Source of the DNA: Ruminococcus sp.
GTDB taxonomy: Bacteria; Bacillota; Clostridia; Oscillospirales; Ruminococcaceae
Reading direction: 5' to 3'
Assembly: GCA_015066785.1 (NCBI GenBank)
Contig: SVNT01000001.1
Span: forward strand, 310,001 to 374,000
Length of the DNA stretch: 64,000 bases
Below are positions 27,528-37,184 of this stretch, piece after piece. The notes below the pieces were generated by a model. The model saw only the letters and a program-made list of their open reading frames with translations, searched no databases and was not told the origin of the DNA. A program made the position numbers and the translations under genes. The first letter of the stretch is position 1. The number at the start of each line of letters is the position of its first letter.

Positions 27528-30500
27528 CTACATATCGCCCGCCATACTGTTGACATCGTCATGCGACATCTTGAGCAGCTTTGATATACCCTTTTCCTGC
27601 ATTGTAACGCCGTAGAGCATATCCGCCTCTTCCATTGTACCACGTCTGTGAGTAACAAGGATAAACTGCGTTGTGTTTGTGAAATTACGGAGATACTGTG
27701 CGTACTTCGTAACATTGACATCGTCAAGTGCAGCCTCGATTTCGTCAAGGATACAGAACGGTGCAGGCTTTATGCGGAGTATAGCAAAGTATATCGCAAT
27801 GGCAACAAACGCCTGTTCTCCTCCCGAAAGGAGCGAAAGGTTCTTGATTACCTTTCCGGGAGGTGCTACATTGATTTCAATTCCCGATTCGAGAACATCG
27901 TCGGGATTTGTAAGTACGAGTTCAGCCTTACCGCCTCCGAAAAGCTCAACGAAAATCTGCTTGAAGTTAGAGTTGATTTCCTCAAAGCTCTCGGAAAATC
28001 TTCTCCGCATATCCTCGGTAAGCTCGGAAATGAGCTTTTCAAGCTCCTTCTTGGACATTTCCACATCGGAAAGCTGTTCGGAAAGGAATTTGTATCTCTG
28101 CGAAACCTCTGCGTATTCTTCAATTGCAGAGAGGTTTACTGTACCGAGATTTCGTATCTTGTTCTTGTACTCGTTGAGTTCCTTCTGTGCAACCATCAGA
28201 TTTTCAACGGGCACTGCAATCTTCTCTGCGTCGGAGCGTGTGAGCTCATATTCCTCCCACATACCCGAGATAATACCGTCGTAATCCTTCTGTACAGACT
28301 CTCTTCTTGCCTCAAATCTTGTCTTTTCAGTCGAGAATTTTTCCTTGACTTCGTTCTTGTTTTTAAGTTCGTTGCGAAGTTCAACGGATTTTTTCTCAAA
28401 CTCAAGATTGCTTGTTTGTTCAGCACGAATCTGCGCCTTGTATTCTTCGATTTTTGTCACAAAGCCATCAAGCTCGGCCCTGCACTTTTCGATGAGTGCC
28501 TTTTTCTGCTCGATAAGGTCATTGTGGAGTGCAATCTGTTCTTCAAGGTCAAGTACGCTCTTCTTGAGGTTTTCGGCACTTTCCTTGAGGTGTTCAATTC
28601 CGCTGAGAGTATTTTCCTTGTCCTTGCGGAGTTCAACTTCCTTGAGTTTCTGCTGTGAAATCTTCGCAGAAAGCTCCTCTCGTCTTGCGTGGAGATTATC
28701 CTTTTCGCCCTGACGGCCTGCAAGCATATCCTCCTGGCGCTTGATTTCAGCCTCACATTCAGCAAGCTGTGATATTGCGTCCTCACGCTGTTTCTTTATG
28801 AGAGCCAGCTTTTCCTTCGACGCTGAAATTTCTGCGTTTATAGCCTTTTCCTGCTCTGCACCCTGTGTAAGAAGGCTTTCTATGCGCTTTTCTTCCGACT
28901 CGAAACGCACCTTGTCTTCGCCTATTGTGGAAAGTCTGTCTCTGTAGCCTTCAATGTCGAATGAGAGCTTGTCAACTTCGGACTGGAGCTTTGATGTATC
29001 CGCATTGAGTGCAAGCACGGTATTGCTGATTTTTTCAAGCTCTGCATTGAGTCCGTCGATTTCGTTCTTTCTTGTAAGAACACCTGCGGATTTTGCAAGC
29101 GAACCTCCCGTGAAAGAACCTCCCGCATTGATTACCTGTCCGTCAAGTGTTACTATACGGAATTTATAGCCGTACTTCTTTGCGATGTTCGTCGCAAGGT
29201 CGATGTCCTCTGCGACAGCTATTCTTCCGAGAAGTGACGCTACCACTCCCGCATATTTTTCGTCGTACTGTACAAGCTCACTTGCGAGAGCGACATAGCC
29301 GTTCTGAGCGTCAAGTCCGTTTTCACGGAGGGTATTCCCCTTGACTGATGTTATCGGCAGGAATGTCGCACGGCCTGCATTCTGCTCCTTGAGCATACGG
29401 ATACAGCGCTTTGCGGTTTCTTCGTTTTCTACAACTACATTCTGGAGTGCGCCGCCGAGTGCGGTTTCGATAGCGGCACTGTACTTTCCGTCAACCTTGA
29501 TAAGCTGTGCCACGGTACCGTGAATTCCGCTGATACGGGAATTCTTGCCCGCCCTGACAACTTCCTTTACGCTGTACGCAAAGCCTTCCATATTCTTTTC
29601 GAGGTCGTTGAGAATGTTAACCTTGTTTTCGTATTCATTCTTCTTCATAATAAGCTGCTGGAGGTTTTCCTTGGACTCCGTCAGCTTTTTGTTCTTGCTC
29701 TCGAAAAGCCTTGTATATCCGCTGATTTTATTTCCGAGTTCGTCGATAAGTTCCTGAGTTTTCGCCTTGCCCTTTGCGGTTTCGTCATACTCAGCCTTTA
29801 AGGATTTTACGGTCTGTTCAACAGAAATGAGCTGTTCCTCGCTCTGCTTTATATGTTCTGCGGTTTCGGTTTCGGCAGTTTCGGAAGATGTGATTGTGAA
29901 ATTACATTCCGACTGTCTGATGTAGAGCTTATTTATCGACTGTCCCGATTCTTCGTACTCTGCGTCGAATTTATCCGCCTCTGCATTGAGGTTTTCAAGC
30001 TCACTCTGGAGCTTTGAGAGCAGTTCCTCGGATTCCCTTTCTTCCTTTTCAAGTTCGGCAATCCTGTCGTTCTGCGACGCAATTCTGTCACGGAGTTCTA
30101 TCGATGACACCGCCGCACCCTGCTGCTGCGAAATTGTATTGTTTATAGTTTCGATACTATGTGCAATGTCGTTTTCGTATACCGCAATGTCGGAGTTCAC
30201 CTGACCTGACTGACGCTCAGTCTCGACGATTTTTTCCTGAAGCTCTTCAACCCTGACTCTCGTTGACTGCATAGCGTTGTAGCTCTTCTGGATTTCCTCC
30301 TCGAGTGCAGTTATATCGTTATCTATATTTTCGTATTCGGTATTGTTTATAAGGATTTTCTCGTCTATTTCCTTGAGAGAATCACGGAGCTCGTCAAGTC
30401 TGCTTATCCACACGGAAATTTCAAGTGCCTTTTTCTTCTCGGCAAGCTCGAGGAATTTAGCCGCCTTCTCCGACTGGATGCGGAGAGGCTCAACTCTCCC

Positions 30501-31097
30501 CTCGAGTTCGGAAATAATGTCGTTGAGTCGCAGGATATTATCCTGTGCCGCAGAAAGTCTTCTTTCAGCCTCTGCTTTTTTGTAGCGGAGTTTTGATATT
30601 CCGGCAGCCTCTTCGAAAATTTCACGGCGCTCGTTACTCTTCGCCGATACGATTTCAGCCACTCGTCCCTGTCCGATGATGGAATATCCGTCACGGCCAA
30701 GACCTGTATCCATAAATAGCTCGTAAATATCCTTGAGTCGCACCTGACTTCCGTTGATGAGATATTCACTGTCTCCGCTGCGGTAGAGCTTTCGTGTTAC
30801 GCTTACTTCATCCGACGGTATCTGCAGAAGTCCGCTGGAGTTATCAATGTTGAGGGTAACCTGCGCAAAGCCGACAGGCTTTCTCATCTGTGTACCCGCA
30901 AAGATGACATCTTCCATTTTTGCACCACGAAGGGTCTTTGACGACTGCTCTCCGAGTACCCAGCGCACTGCGTCGCCGATGTTACTCTTTCCGCTTCCGT
31001 TAGGGCCGACAACAGCGGTAAGTCCTTTGTTGAAATCCAGCTTTATTTTATCGGGGAACGATTTGAACCCCTGAAGTTCCAATGATTTTAAATACAA
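27528..31097 (-). CDS. smc: chromosome segregation ATPase SMC
   Basis: 1189-aa condensin ATPase. Walker A GPNGSGKSN at 32-40, two long coiled coils (about 170-500 and 680-1030) flanking the hinge with GG-rich contacts (INAGGSFTGGSLA), ABC signature LSGGEQ at about 1090 and Walker B FCILDE about 25 residues later. It works with ScpA and ScpB (18.1-19.5 kb). The rnc-(Elp3-like)-smc-ftsY order is shared with many Clostridia. Confidence 0.98.
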   Translation of the reverse strand: MYLKSLELQGFKSFPDKIKLDFNKGLTAVVGPNGSGKSNIGDAVRWVLGEQSSKTLRGAKMEDVIFAGTQMRKPVGFAQVTLNIDNSSGLLQIPSDEVSVTRKLYRSGDSEYLINGSQVRLKDIYELFMDTGLGRDGYSIIGQGRVAEIVSAKSNERREIFEEAAGISKLRYKKAEAERRLSAAQDNILRLNDIISELEGRVEPLRIQSEKAAKFLELAEKKKALEISVWISRLDELRDSLKEIDEKILINNTEYENIDNDITALEEEIQKSYNAMQSTRVRVEELQEKIVETERQSGQVNSDIAVYENDIAHSIETINNTISQQQGAAVSSIELRDRIASQNDRIAELEKEERESEELLSKLQSELENLNAEADKFDAEYEESGQSINKLYIRQSECNFTITSSETAETETAEHIKQSEEQLISVEQTVKSLKAEYDETAKGKAKTQELIDELGNKISGYTRLFESKNKKLTESKENLQQLIMKKNEYENKVNILNDLEKNMEGFAYSVKEVVRAGKNSRISGIHGTVAQLIKVDGKYSAAIETALGGALQNVVVENEETAKRCIRMLKEQNAGRATFLPITSVKGNTLRENGLDAQNGYVALASELVQYDEKYAGVVASLLGRIAVAEDIDLATNIAKKYGYKFRIVTLDGQVINAGGSFTGGSLAKSAGVLTRKNEIDGLNAELEKISNTVLALNADTSKLQSEVDKLSFDIEGYRDRLSTIGEDKVRFESEEKRIESLLTQGAEQEKAINAEISASKEKLALIKKQREDAISQLAECEAEIKRQEDMLAGRQGEKDNLHARREELSAKISQQKLKEVELRKDKENTLSGIEHLKESAENLKKSVLDLEEQIALHNDLIEQKKALIEKCRAELDGFVTKIEEYKAQIRAEQTSNLEFEKKSVELRNELKNKNEVKEKFSTEKTRFEARRESVQKDYDGIISGMWEEYELTRSDAEKIAVPVENLMVAQKELNEYKNKIRNLGTVNLSAIEEYAEVSQRYKFLSEQLSDVEMSKKELEKLISELTEDMRRRFSESFEEINSNFKQIFVELFGGGKAELVLTNPDDVLESGIEINVAPPGKVIKNLSLLSGGEQAFVAIAIYFAILRIKPAPFCILDEIEAALDDVNVTKYAQYLRNFTNTTQFILVTHRRGTMEEADMLYGVTMQEKGISKLLKMSHDDVNSMAGDM

Positions 31098-32093
31098 TTA
31101 TTTCACTTCCTTTATTGAAATTCCGTATCCTGAAAGTCTGTCGTCAGGAATGATTTTTATTTCCTTTCCGACAGACGAGAAATATCCGATATTGCGTTTG
31201 TTCTGTCCGACAGCCTTGCTGACGGATTTTCTTGCGACAGCAATTTCAAACCGTCCGACTTTTCCCGAGAGTGCATTGTCTATCGTTCTGCGGAAAATCT
31301 CACCCTCGCAAAGCTCACGGAAGGCGGGATGATAAAATCCTGCAATTGCCTTACCGTCAACCTCGTCCGAGGCGTGAAGTCCCACACGGATTACCCTTAT
31401 GCCGACAAATTCGAACATATAGAGTATACTTGAGCATATTTCAACAGCCTTATCAAAATTGTAAAGATTATATTTGCCGCTTTGATAAAGCTCCGCTAAA
31501 GCAGTGCCTTCAATAACCACCGTCGGATAAATCCTCACCGTGTCGGGATGAATTGCGATAAATTCGCTCATGGTCATATATTCAAGACTTTCGGTGCTTT
31601 TGTAAAGCCCTACCATCATCTGAAGTCCGAGTTCAAACCCGTGGGATTTTATAAGTCGTGATGCTCTTCTGACATCCTCTGCGGTGTGCCCTCTGTTATT
31701 TGCGGAAAGCACCTCGTCGGACATACTCTGCGCACCGAGTTCAATTGCTGTAACGCCATAGCCTTTCAGCAGAGCGAGTATTTCTTCGTCTATGCAATCG
31801 GGGCGTGTGGAAATCCTTATGCCCGAAAATTTACCGTTGCCCACAAACTCCGCCGCTGCTGATAAAAGCTCGGTCATATAATTTCTTTCGATAGCGGTAA
31901 AGCTTCCGCCGAAAAAAGCTATCTCGGTATTTTCACGGCAAGGGACTTCTTCCAGCGCCGACGAGCATATACGGCGGACATCGTCGCCCGACGGTACCGT
32001 TCTGCTGCCCGATATACTGTGCTGATTACAGAAACTGCACATATTCGGGCAACCGATGTGTGCCACAAAAATCGAAATGTTGCTATGTTTCAT
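31098..32093 (-). CDS. Elp3-like radical SAM protein without acetyltransferase domain
   Basis: 331-aa radical SAM protein of the COG1243/Elp3-related family. The 4Fe-4S motif is CPNMCSFC (Cys15, 19, 22), with GGSFTAI, RISTRPDCID and ELGAQSM as in Elp3. Archaeal and eukaryotic Elp3 modify tRNA wobble uridine and carry a C-terminal acetyltransferase domain that is missing here. Bacterial members next to rnc and smc are common in Clostridia but unassigned. It overlaps rnc by 11 bases, so an RNA substrate is plausible. Confidence 0.85.
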   Translation of the reverse strand: MKHSNISIFVAHIGCPNMCSFCNQHSISGSRTVPSGDDVRRICSSALEEVPCRENTEIAFFGGSFTAIERNYMTELLSAAAEFVGNGKFSGIRISTRPDCIDEEILALLKGYGVTAIELGAQSMSDEVLSANNRGHTAEDVRRASRLIKSHGFELGLQMMVGLYKSTESLEYMTMSEFIAIHPDTVRIYPTVVIEGTALAELYQSGKYNLYNFDKAVEICSSILYMFEFVGIRVIRVGLHASDEVDGKAIAGFYHPAFRELCEGEIFRRTIDNALSGKVGRFEIAVARKSVSKAVGQNKRNIGYFSSVGKEIKIIPDDRLSGYGISIKEVK

Positions 32094-32760
32094 ATCCCAT
32101 TAACTCCAACGCTTCTTTTGCAGCCATCTGCTCCGCCTGTTTCTTGCTCCGTCCCTCGCCCTTTCCGATAACATTGGAGTTGAGCATTACATCAACCACG
32201 AACGCTTTATCGTGGTCGGGCCCCGTCTGGTCACGGAGGACATATTCAACCTTTTCGGTAGGATTCTGCTGAATTACTTCCTGTAACATCGTCTTGTAAT
32301 CGTTGAAGGTTATTTCCTTGTTGACGTCAATATCCTTGGGAATGAAGGAAAGTATATACTTCCTTGCAACCTCAAGTCCGCCGTCAAGGTAAATAGCCGC
32401 AATTACAGCCTCGAATGCGTCGGCAAGGATTGACGGACGCTCTCTTCCGCCCGAATGTTCCTCTCCCTTTCCGAGAAAAAGGTATTCGCCGAGAGAAATC
32501 TGCTTCGAGAAATTGTACAATGCCTTTTCGCACACAAGCGACGCCCTTATTTTCGTGAGCTTTCCTTCGGGGAGATTCTTGTAGTTCTCAAAAAGATACT
32601 GCGACACTACGATAGAAAGCACGGAATCCCCGAGGAATTCAAGACGCTCATTACTCTGGCGGCTTTTCTTGTTTTCGTTTGCGTATGAGGAATGTGAAAG
32701 TGCCTCATGCAAAAGTGCAGGATTTTTAAAATGATAATCGATTATATCTTCGAACTGCAT
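32083..32760 (-). CDS. rnc: ribonuclease III
   Basis: Double-strand-specific endoribonuclease processing rRNA precursors. 225 aa with catalytic signature NERLEFLGDSVLS and later Asp/Glu in ILADAFEAVIAAI, then a C-terminal dsRNA-binding domain (FNDYKTMLQEVIQQ ... KGEGRSKKQAEQMAAKEAL). Its start is four bases from plsX. Confidence 0.97.
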   Translation of the reverse strand: MQFEDIIDYHFKNPALLHEALSHSSYANENKKSRQSNERLEFLGDSVLSIVVSQYLFENYKNLPEGKLTKIRASLVCEKALYNFSKQISLGEYLFLGKGEEHSGGRERPSILADAFEAVIAAIYLDGGLEVARKYILSFIPKDIDVNKEITFNDYKTMLQEVIQQNPTEKVEYVLRDQTGPDHDKAFVVDVMLNSNVIGKGEGRSKKQAEQMAAKEALELMGYET

Positions 32761-32763
32761 CTG

Positions 32764-33774
32764 CTACTCCTTTTCCGCTGTTGCTTTCAGAACCTCAAGA
32801 GATCTGGAAATTTCGCCGACAACATCATTTTCAACGCAGTTCTTTGCCTGTCTTATAGCGTTGAAGAATGCCTTTGCGTCGGAGCTTCCGTGTGCTTTGA
32901 TTACAGGCTTTGAAATGCCCATAAGTACCGCACCGCCGACTTCGGAGTAGTCTATCTTCTTCTTGAATGCGGCAACCTCTTTCTTCATAAGAAGATATGC
33001 GATTTTTCCGCCAAGACTTCCCTTGAACATTCCCTTGAGCATCTTTGCAAAGAAAAGTCCCATTCCTTCGTAGAGCTTGAGGGCAACATTGCCTGTAAAT
33101 CCGTCGGAAACTGCAACCTGGCACTCTCCGTTAGGAAGGTCTCTCGCCTCAAGGTTGCCGTAGAAATTAACGGGTGCCGTCCGGAACATCCTGTACGCTT
33201 CAAGCTCAAGCTCTCTGCCCTTTGTGTCTTCTGCGCCGACATTGATAAGTCCTACCTTGGGAGAATGTATTCCGAGAACCTTTTCCATGTAACAGCTACC
33301 CATAATTCCGAACTGTACGAGCATTTCGGGGCGGCAATCAACATTTGCTCCTCCGTCGATAATCATTATGTATCCCTTGTCTGCGGGAAGAATAGGTGCA
33401 AGTGCCGCACGCTTTATACCCTTGATACGCTTTGCGATGAATGTCGCACCGACAACAAGCGCACCCGTACTGCCTGCGGAAAGGAATGCGTCGCCTTCGT
33501 CGTTGGCAAGCATTTTAAGTCCGACTGCCATAGAGCAATCATCCTTTTCCTTGATAACCATTGTAGGCTCGTCGTGAATGTCGATAACAACCTTTGTATC
33601 ACGGATTTCGATACCGTCAAGGCTTATTCCGTTTTCATCGGCAACTTTTTTTATAATTTCCTCGTCGCCCGTGAGAGTAATATCTACACCAAGCTCCTTT
33701 ACAGCCATTGCCGAGCCTTTTATCACTTCGAGAGGGGCGTTATCCCCGCCGAATGCGTCAACTATAATTCTCAT
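32764..33774 (-). CDS. plsX: phosphate acyltransferase PlsX
   Basis: Converts acyl-ACP to acyl-phosphate, the first step of phospholipid synthesis in Firmicutes. 336 aa; VDAFGGDNAPLEVIKG at the N-terminus and the SAGSTGALV and DGFTGNVALK motifs are typical. The usual partner acpP is not between plsX and rnc here, although it is in many Bacillus and Clostridium genomes. Confidence 0.96.
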   Translation of the reverse strand: MRIIVDAFGGDNAPLEVIKGSAMAVKELGVDITLTGDEEIIKKVADENGISLDGIEIRDTKVVIDIHDEPTMVIKEKDDCSMAVGLKMLANDEGDAFLSAGSTGALVVGATFIAKRIKGIKRAALAPILPADKGYIMIIDGGANVDCRPEMLVQFGIMGSCYMEKVLGIHSPKVGLINVGAEDTKGRELELEAYRMFRTAPVNFYGNLEARDLPNGECQVAVSDGFTGNVALKLYEGMGLFFAKMLKGMFKGSLGGKIAYLLMKKEVAAFKKKIDYSEVGGAVLMGISKPVIKAHGSSDAKAFFNAIRQAKNCVENDVVGEISRSLEVLKATAEKE

Positions 33775-33777
33775 CTG

Positions 33778-35082
33778 CTAGTCCTCCTTGATTACTTTGT
33801 CGAGAGCGTCTAAGGCACGCTCCGCATACTTCATATATTTGAGTTTTTTGTCCCTTATATTTTCTTCAAGCGGCGGAAGTATTCCCATATTACAGCCCAT
33901 AGGCTGAAAATCCTTGACGCTTTCGTCACTGATATACGCCGACAATGCGCCGATCATCGTTGTAACGGGAAGTACAAGCGGAGCTTTTCCTGCAAGTCGT
34001 CTTGCCATATTTTTCCCTGCCATAATTCCGCTTGCCGCAGATTCAATGTAACCCTCAACTCCCGTTATCTGCCCTGCAAAATAAATTCTGTCATGCTCAC
34101 GCATAGCGAAATCCGCACCGAGCAATTTCGGCGAATTGATAAAGCTGTTTCTGTGCATTACACCGTAACGGACAAATTCGGCATTTTCAAGACCTGTAAT
34201 CATTGAAAACACTCTTTTCTGCTCGCCGAACTTGAGATTTGTCTGAAATCCGACGAGATTGTACATTGTGCCGCTGTCGTTTTCTTTTCTGAGCTGAACA
34301 ACCGCATACGGACGCCTGCCCGTTCTGGGGTCGGTAAGACCTACGGGTTTCAGAGGGCCGAAACGCATCGTATCCTCTCCCCGCTTTGCGAGAACTTCAA
34401 CGGGCATACAGCCTTCGTAGACCTTGAAGAATTCACGGTCATGCTCCTTGAGCTCAGCACTTTCTGCGGAAATAAGCTCGTTGTAAAACGCAAGATATTC
34501 TTCCTTGTTCATAGGACAGTTGATATAATCGTCATCACCCCTGCCGTAGCGTGAGGCAAAGAAAACGAGATTTTTATCAAGACTGTCAAAGGTAACTATC
34601 GGCGCCGCCGCATCAAAAAAGCTGAGATACTGCCCGCAAAGCTCCGAAATGCTGTCTGCCAGCTTGTCCGAAGTAAGCGGCCCCGTTGCGATTATCACAT
34701 CACCGTCGGGAATTTCGGTAAGTTCTTCTTCGATTATGCGGATATTTTCGCAGGAGCGTATTTTCTCTGTCACAAGGTCGGAGAACTTCTCACGGTCTAC
34801 CGCAAGCGCTCCCCCCGCTGCGACGGAGGTTTCCTCCGCACATGGAACTATGAGAGAGCCGAGCCTTCTCATTTCTTCTTTCAGAAGTCCTGCCGCAGAC
34901 TCAATCCTTGAGGCCTTGAGAGAGTTTGAACATACAAGCTCCGCAAAGCCGCTGTATTTGTGCGCAGGGGTGAATTTTTTGGGTTTCATTTCGTATAAAT
35001 CGACATCAATGCCTGCATGTGACAACTGCCACGCAGCCTCGCACCCTGCAAGCCCTGCGCCGATTACTGTAACTCTGCTCAT
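33778..35082 (-). CDS. trmFO: folate-dependent tRNA U54 methyltransferase TrmFO
   Basis: FAD and methylene-THF dependent enzyme making ribothymidine at tRNA position 54. 434 aa with the FAD-binding GAGLAGCEAAW and TrmFO-specific CSNSLKA (catalytic Cys region) and GQITGVEGYIESAASG. Its start overlaps the topA stop by four bases. topA-trmFO is a standard Firmicute pair. Confidence 0.97.
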   Translation of the reverse strand: MSRVTVIGAGLAGCEAAWQLSHAGIDVDLYEMKPKKFTPAHKYSGFAELVCSNSLKASRIESAAGLLKEEMRRLGSLIVPCAEETSVAAGGALAVDREKFSDLVTEKIRSCENIRIIEEELTEIPDGDVIIATGPLTSDKLADSISELCGQYLSFFDAAAPIVTFDSLDKNLVFFASRYGRGDDDYINCPMNKEEYLAFYNELISAESAELKEHDREFFKVYEGCMPVEVLAKRGEDTMRFGPLKPVGLTDPRTGRRPYAVVQLRKENDSGTMYNLVGFQTNLKFGEQKRVFSMITGLENAEFVRYGVMHRNSFINSPKLLGADFAMREHDRIYFAGQITGVEGYIESAASGIMAGKNMARRLAGKAPLVLPVTTMIGALSAYISDESVKDFQPMGCNMGILPPLEENIRDKKLKYMKYAERALDALDKVIKED

Positions 35083-37160
35083 TCTTTCACTGCCTTTTCA
35101 AAACCGCAGCCTGCCTTTTCACAGACATACTTGCCCGACTTCCCGCCCTTCTGGAAAAGCGTAGAATTACACTTCGGGCAACGCTGTGCTGTCGGCACAT
35201 TCCATGTCATAAAGCTGCAGGAAGGGTTGCTTTCACAGCCGAAATACTTCTTACCCTTCTTCGACTTTTTCTGGAGAATTTTCTTTCCGCACACAGGACA
35301 CTCTCCCGGTGTTTCCTGTACGATTTTCTTCGTATTCTTACATTCGGGGAATCCGGGGCACGCAAGGAATTTTCCGAATCTTCCGATTTTGATTACCATA
35401 TTGCGTCCGCATTCCTCGCAGATAACGTCGGTTTCCTCGTCGGGAACCTTGACACGCTTGCCTTCCATATTGGTTTCAGCTTCTTTGAGAGTCTTGCTGA
35501 AATCCTTGTAGAAATCATTGAGGGTTTTCACCCAATCCTTTTTGCCGAGTTCAACATCGTCGAGATTTTTCTCCATTCCTGCGGTGAACTTGACATCAAC
35601 TACATTGTTGAACTGCTCTTTCATAAGCCCTGTTATAACCTCTCCGAGACTTGTAGGCTTGAGCTGTTTTCCGTCACGCTCAACATAAAGGCGCTGTATA
35701 ATCGTCGTTATTGTAGGAGCGTATGTTGACGGTCTGCCGATTTCGTTTTCTTCAAGCGCTTTGATAAGCGACGCTTCCGTATATCGTGCAGGTGGCTGAG
35801 TGAAATGCTGGTTTCCGTCTATTGACTTCAGTTTGAGAATGTCACCCTCCGAAATTGCCGGAAGGACTGTATTTTCTTCAGTGTTTTCGTCCTTTGTTTC
35901 CTCATAAAGCACCGTAAATCCATCAAAGCTGACAGAATATCCCGTTGCCTTGAAATCACAGTCGTTTGCCTTTATATCAATGGATACTGTGTCGAGAAGT
36001 GCGTTTTCCATCTGGCTCGCAATAAATCTTTCCCACACCAGCTTGTAGAGCTTGTACTGGTCGGCAGTAACGCTTCCCTTGATGTAGTCGGGAGTGATTT
36101 CGGGCATAGTCGGTCTGATAGCTTCGTGGGCGTCCTGAGCGTTGCTCTTGGACTTGTAAATCCTCGGCTTTGAAGGAATATATTTGTCGCCGTAGGTTTC
36201 CTTGATGAACTTATATGCGGCATCTCTCGCCTCGGTTGAAATACGGAGGCTGTCCGTTCTCATATAGGTGATAAGACCGATTGTTCCGTACTTCGGGATG
36301 TCTATACCTTCATAAAGCTCCTGAGCGGCTTTCATTGTTCTTCTCGTCTGGAAACCGAGGCGGCGTGACGCCTCCTGCTGCATTGTAGATGTCGTAAACG
36401 GAGCATACGGGGATTTCTTGTGTATGCTCTTCTTCACCTTTGTTACCGAAAATTCCGCATTTTCAAGCTTTTTGAGTACAGCGTCGGTTTCTTCCTTTGT
36501 CTTTAACTCAACTTTTTTTCCGTCTATTCCGACAAACTTTGTGTGGAAAGCCTTTCTGCTCGACGGAGCTGTAACCTTTGCGTCAATCGACCAGTATTCC
36601 TGCGATACAAACTCACGGATTTCATCTTCACGGTCAACGATAAGTCTTACCGCAACAGACTGCACACGTCCTGCCGAAAGACCACGGCGGACTTTCTTCC
36701 ACAAAAACGGACTGAGCTTATATCCCACTATTCTGTCAAGGATACGCCTTGCCTGCTGTGCATTTACAAGGTCAATGTCGATGGTACGGGGATTTTCCAT
36801 CCCCTTTCTTACACCCTGCTTTGTGATTTCGTTGAATTCAACTCTGTTCTTGATGTTCATATCAAGCCCGAGCATATTCGCAAGGTGCCACGAAATAGCC
36901 TCACCCTCACGGTCGGGGTCGGTTGCGAGATATACATTTTCGCTGTCGTAAGACATTTTCTTGAGCCTGGAGATAAGCTCTTCCTTGCCCTTTATATCAA
37001 TGTATGTCGGTGCGAAACCGTTTTCTATGTCCACGCCTATCTTGGATTTCGGCAGGTCACGCACGTGTCCCATCGACGCTACAACCTCGTAGTTGTCGCC
37101 GAGGTATTTCTTTATTGTTTTCGCCTTTGCAGGCGACTCCACTATAACCAGATCTGACAT
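35079..37160 (-). CDS. topA: DNA topoisomerase I
   Basis: Type IA enzyme relaxing negative supercoils. 693 aa: N-terminal Toprim (VIVESPAKAKTI; acidic TDPDREGE at 80-87), active-site Tyr299 in ITYMRTDS, and three C-terminal zinc ribbons (CEECG...CPGFPEC, CPVCG...CESNPSC, CPKCN...CEKAGC). Each ribbon has the Cys4 pattern. Order dprA-topA-trmFO is conserved. Confidence 0.98.
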   Translation of the reverse strand: MSDLVIVESPAKAKTIKKYLGDNYEVVASMGHVRDLPKSKIGVDIENGFAPTYIDIKGKEELISRLKKMSYDSENVYLATDPDREGEAISWHLANMLGLDMNIKNRVEFNEITKQGVRKGMENPRTIDIDLVNAQQARRILDRIVGYKLSPFLWKKVRRGLSAGRVQSVAVRLIVDREDEIREFVSQEYWSIDAKVTAPSSRKAFHTKFVGIDGKKVELKTKEETDAVLKKLENAEFSVTKVKKSIHKKSPYAPFTTSTMQQEASRRLGFQTRRTMKAAQELYEGIDIPKYGTIGLITYMRTDSLRISTEARDAAYKFIKETYGDKYIPSKPRIYKSKSNAQDAHEAIRPTMPEITPDYIKGSVTADQYKLYKLVWERFIASQMENALLDTVSIDIKANDCDFKATGYSVSFDGFTVLYEETKDENTEENTVLPAISEGDILKLKSIDGNQHFTQPPARYTEASLIKALEENEIGRPSTYAPTITTIIQRLYVERDGKQLKPTSLGEVITGLMKEQFNNVVDVKFTAGMEKNLDDVELGKKDWVKTLNDFYKDFSKTLKEAETNMEGKRVKVPDEETDVICEECGRNMVIKIGRFGKFLACPGFPECKNTKKIVQETPGECPVCGKKILQKKSKKGKKYFGCESNPSCSFMTWNVPTAQRCPKCNSTLFQKGGKSGKYVCEKAGCGFEKAVKE

Positions 37161-37184
37161 AATATATAACTCCTTTTCGGATAA

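Noticed and set aside
27648-28658. 336-codon plus-strand open frame
   Set aside because: Antisense of smc; Cys/Leu/Phe-rich translation typical of a complement frame of a coiled-coil gene.
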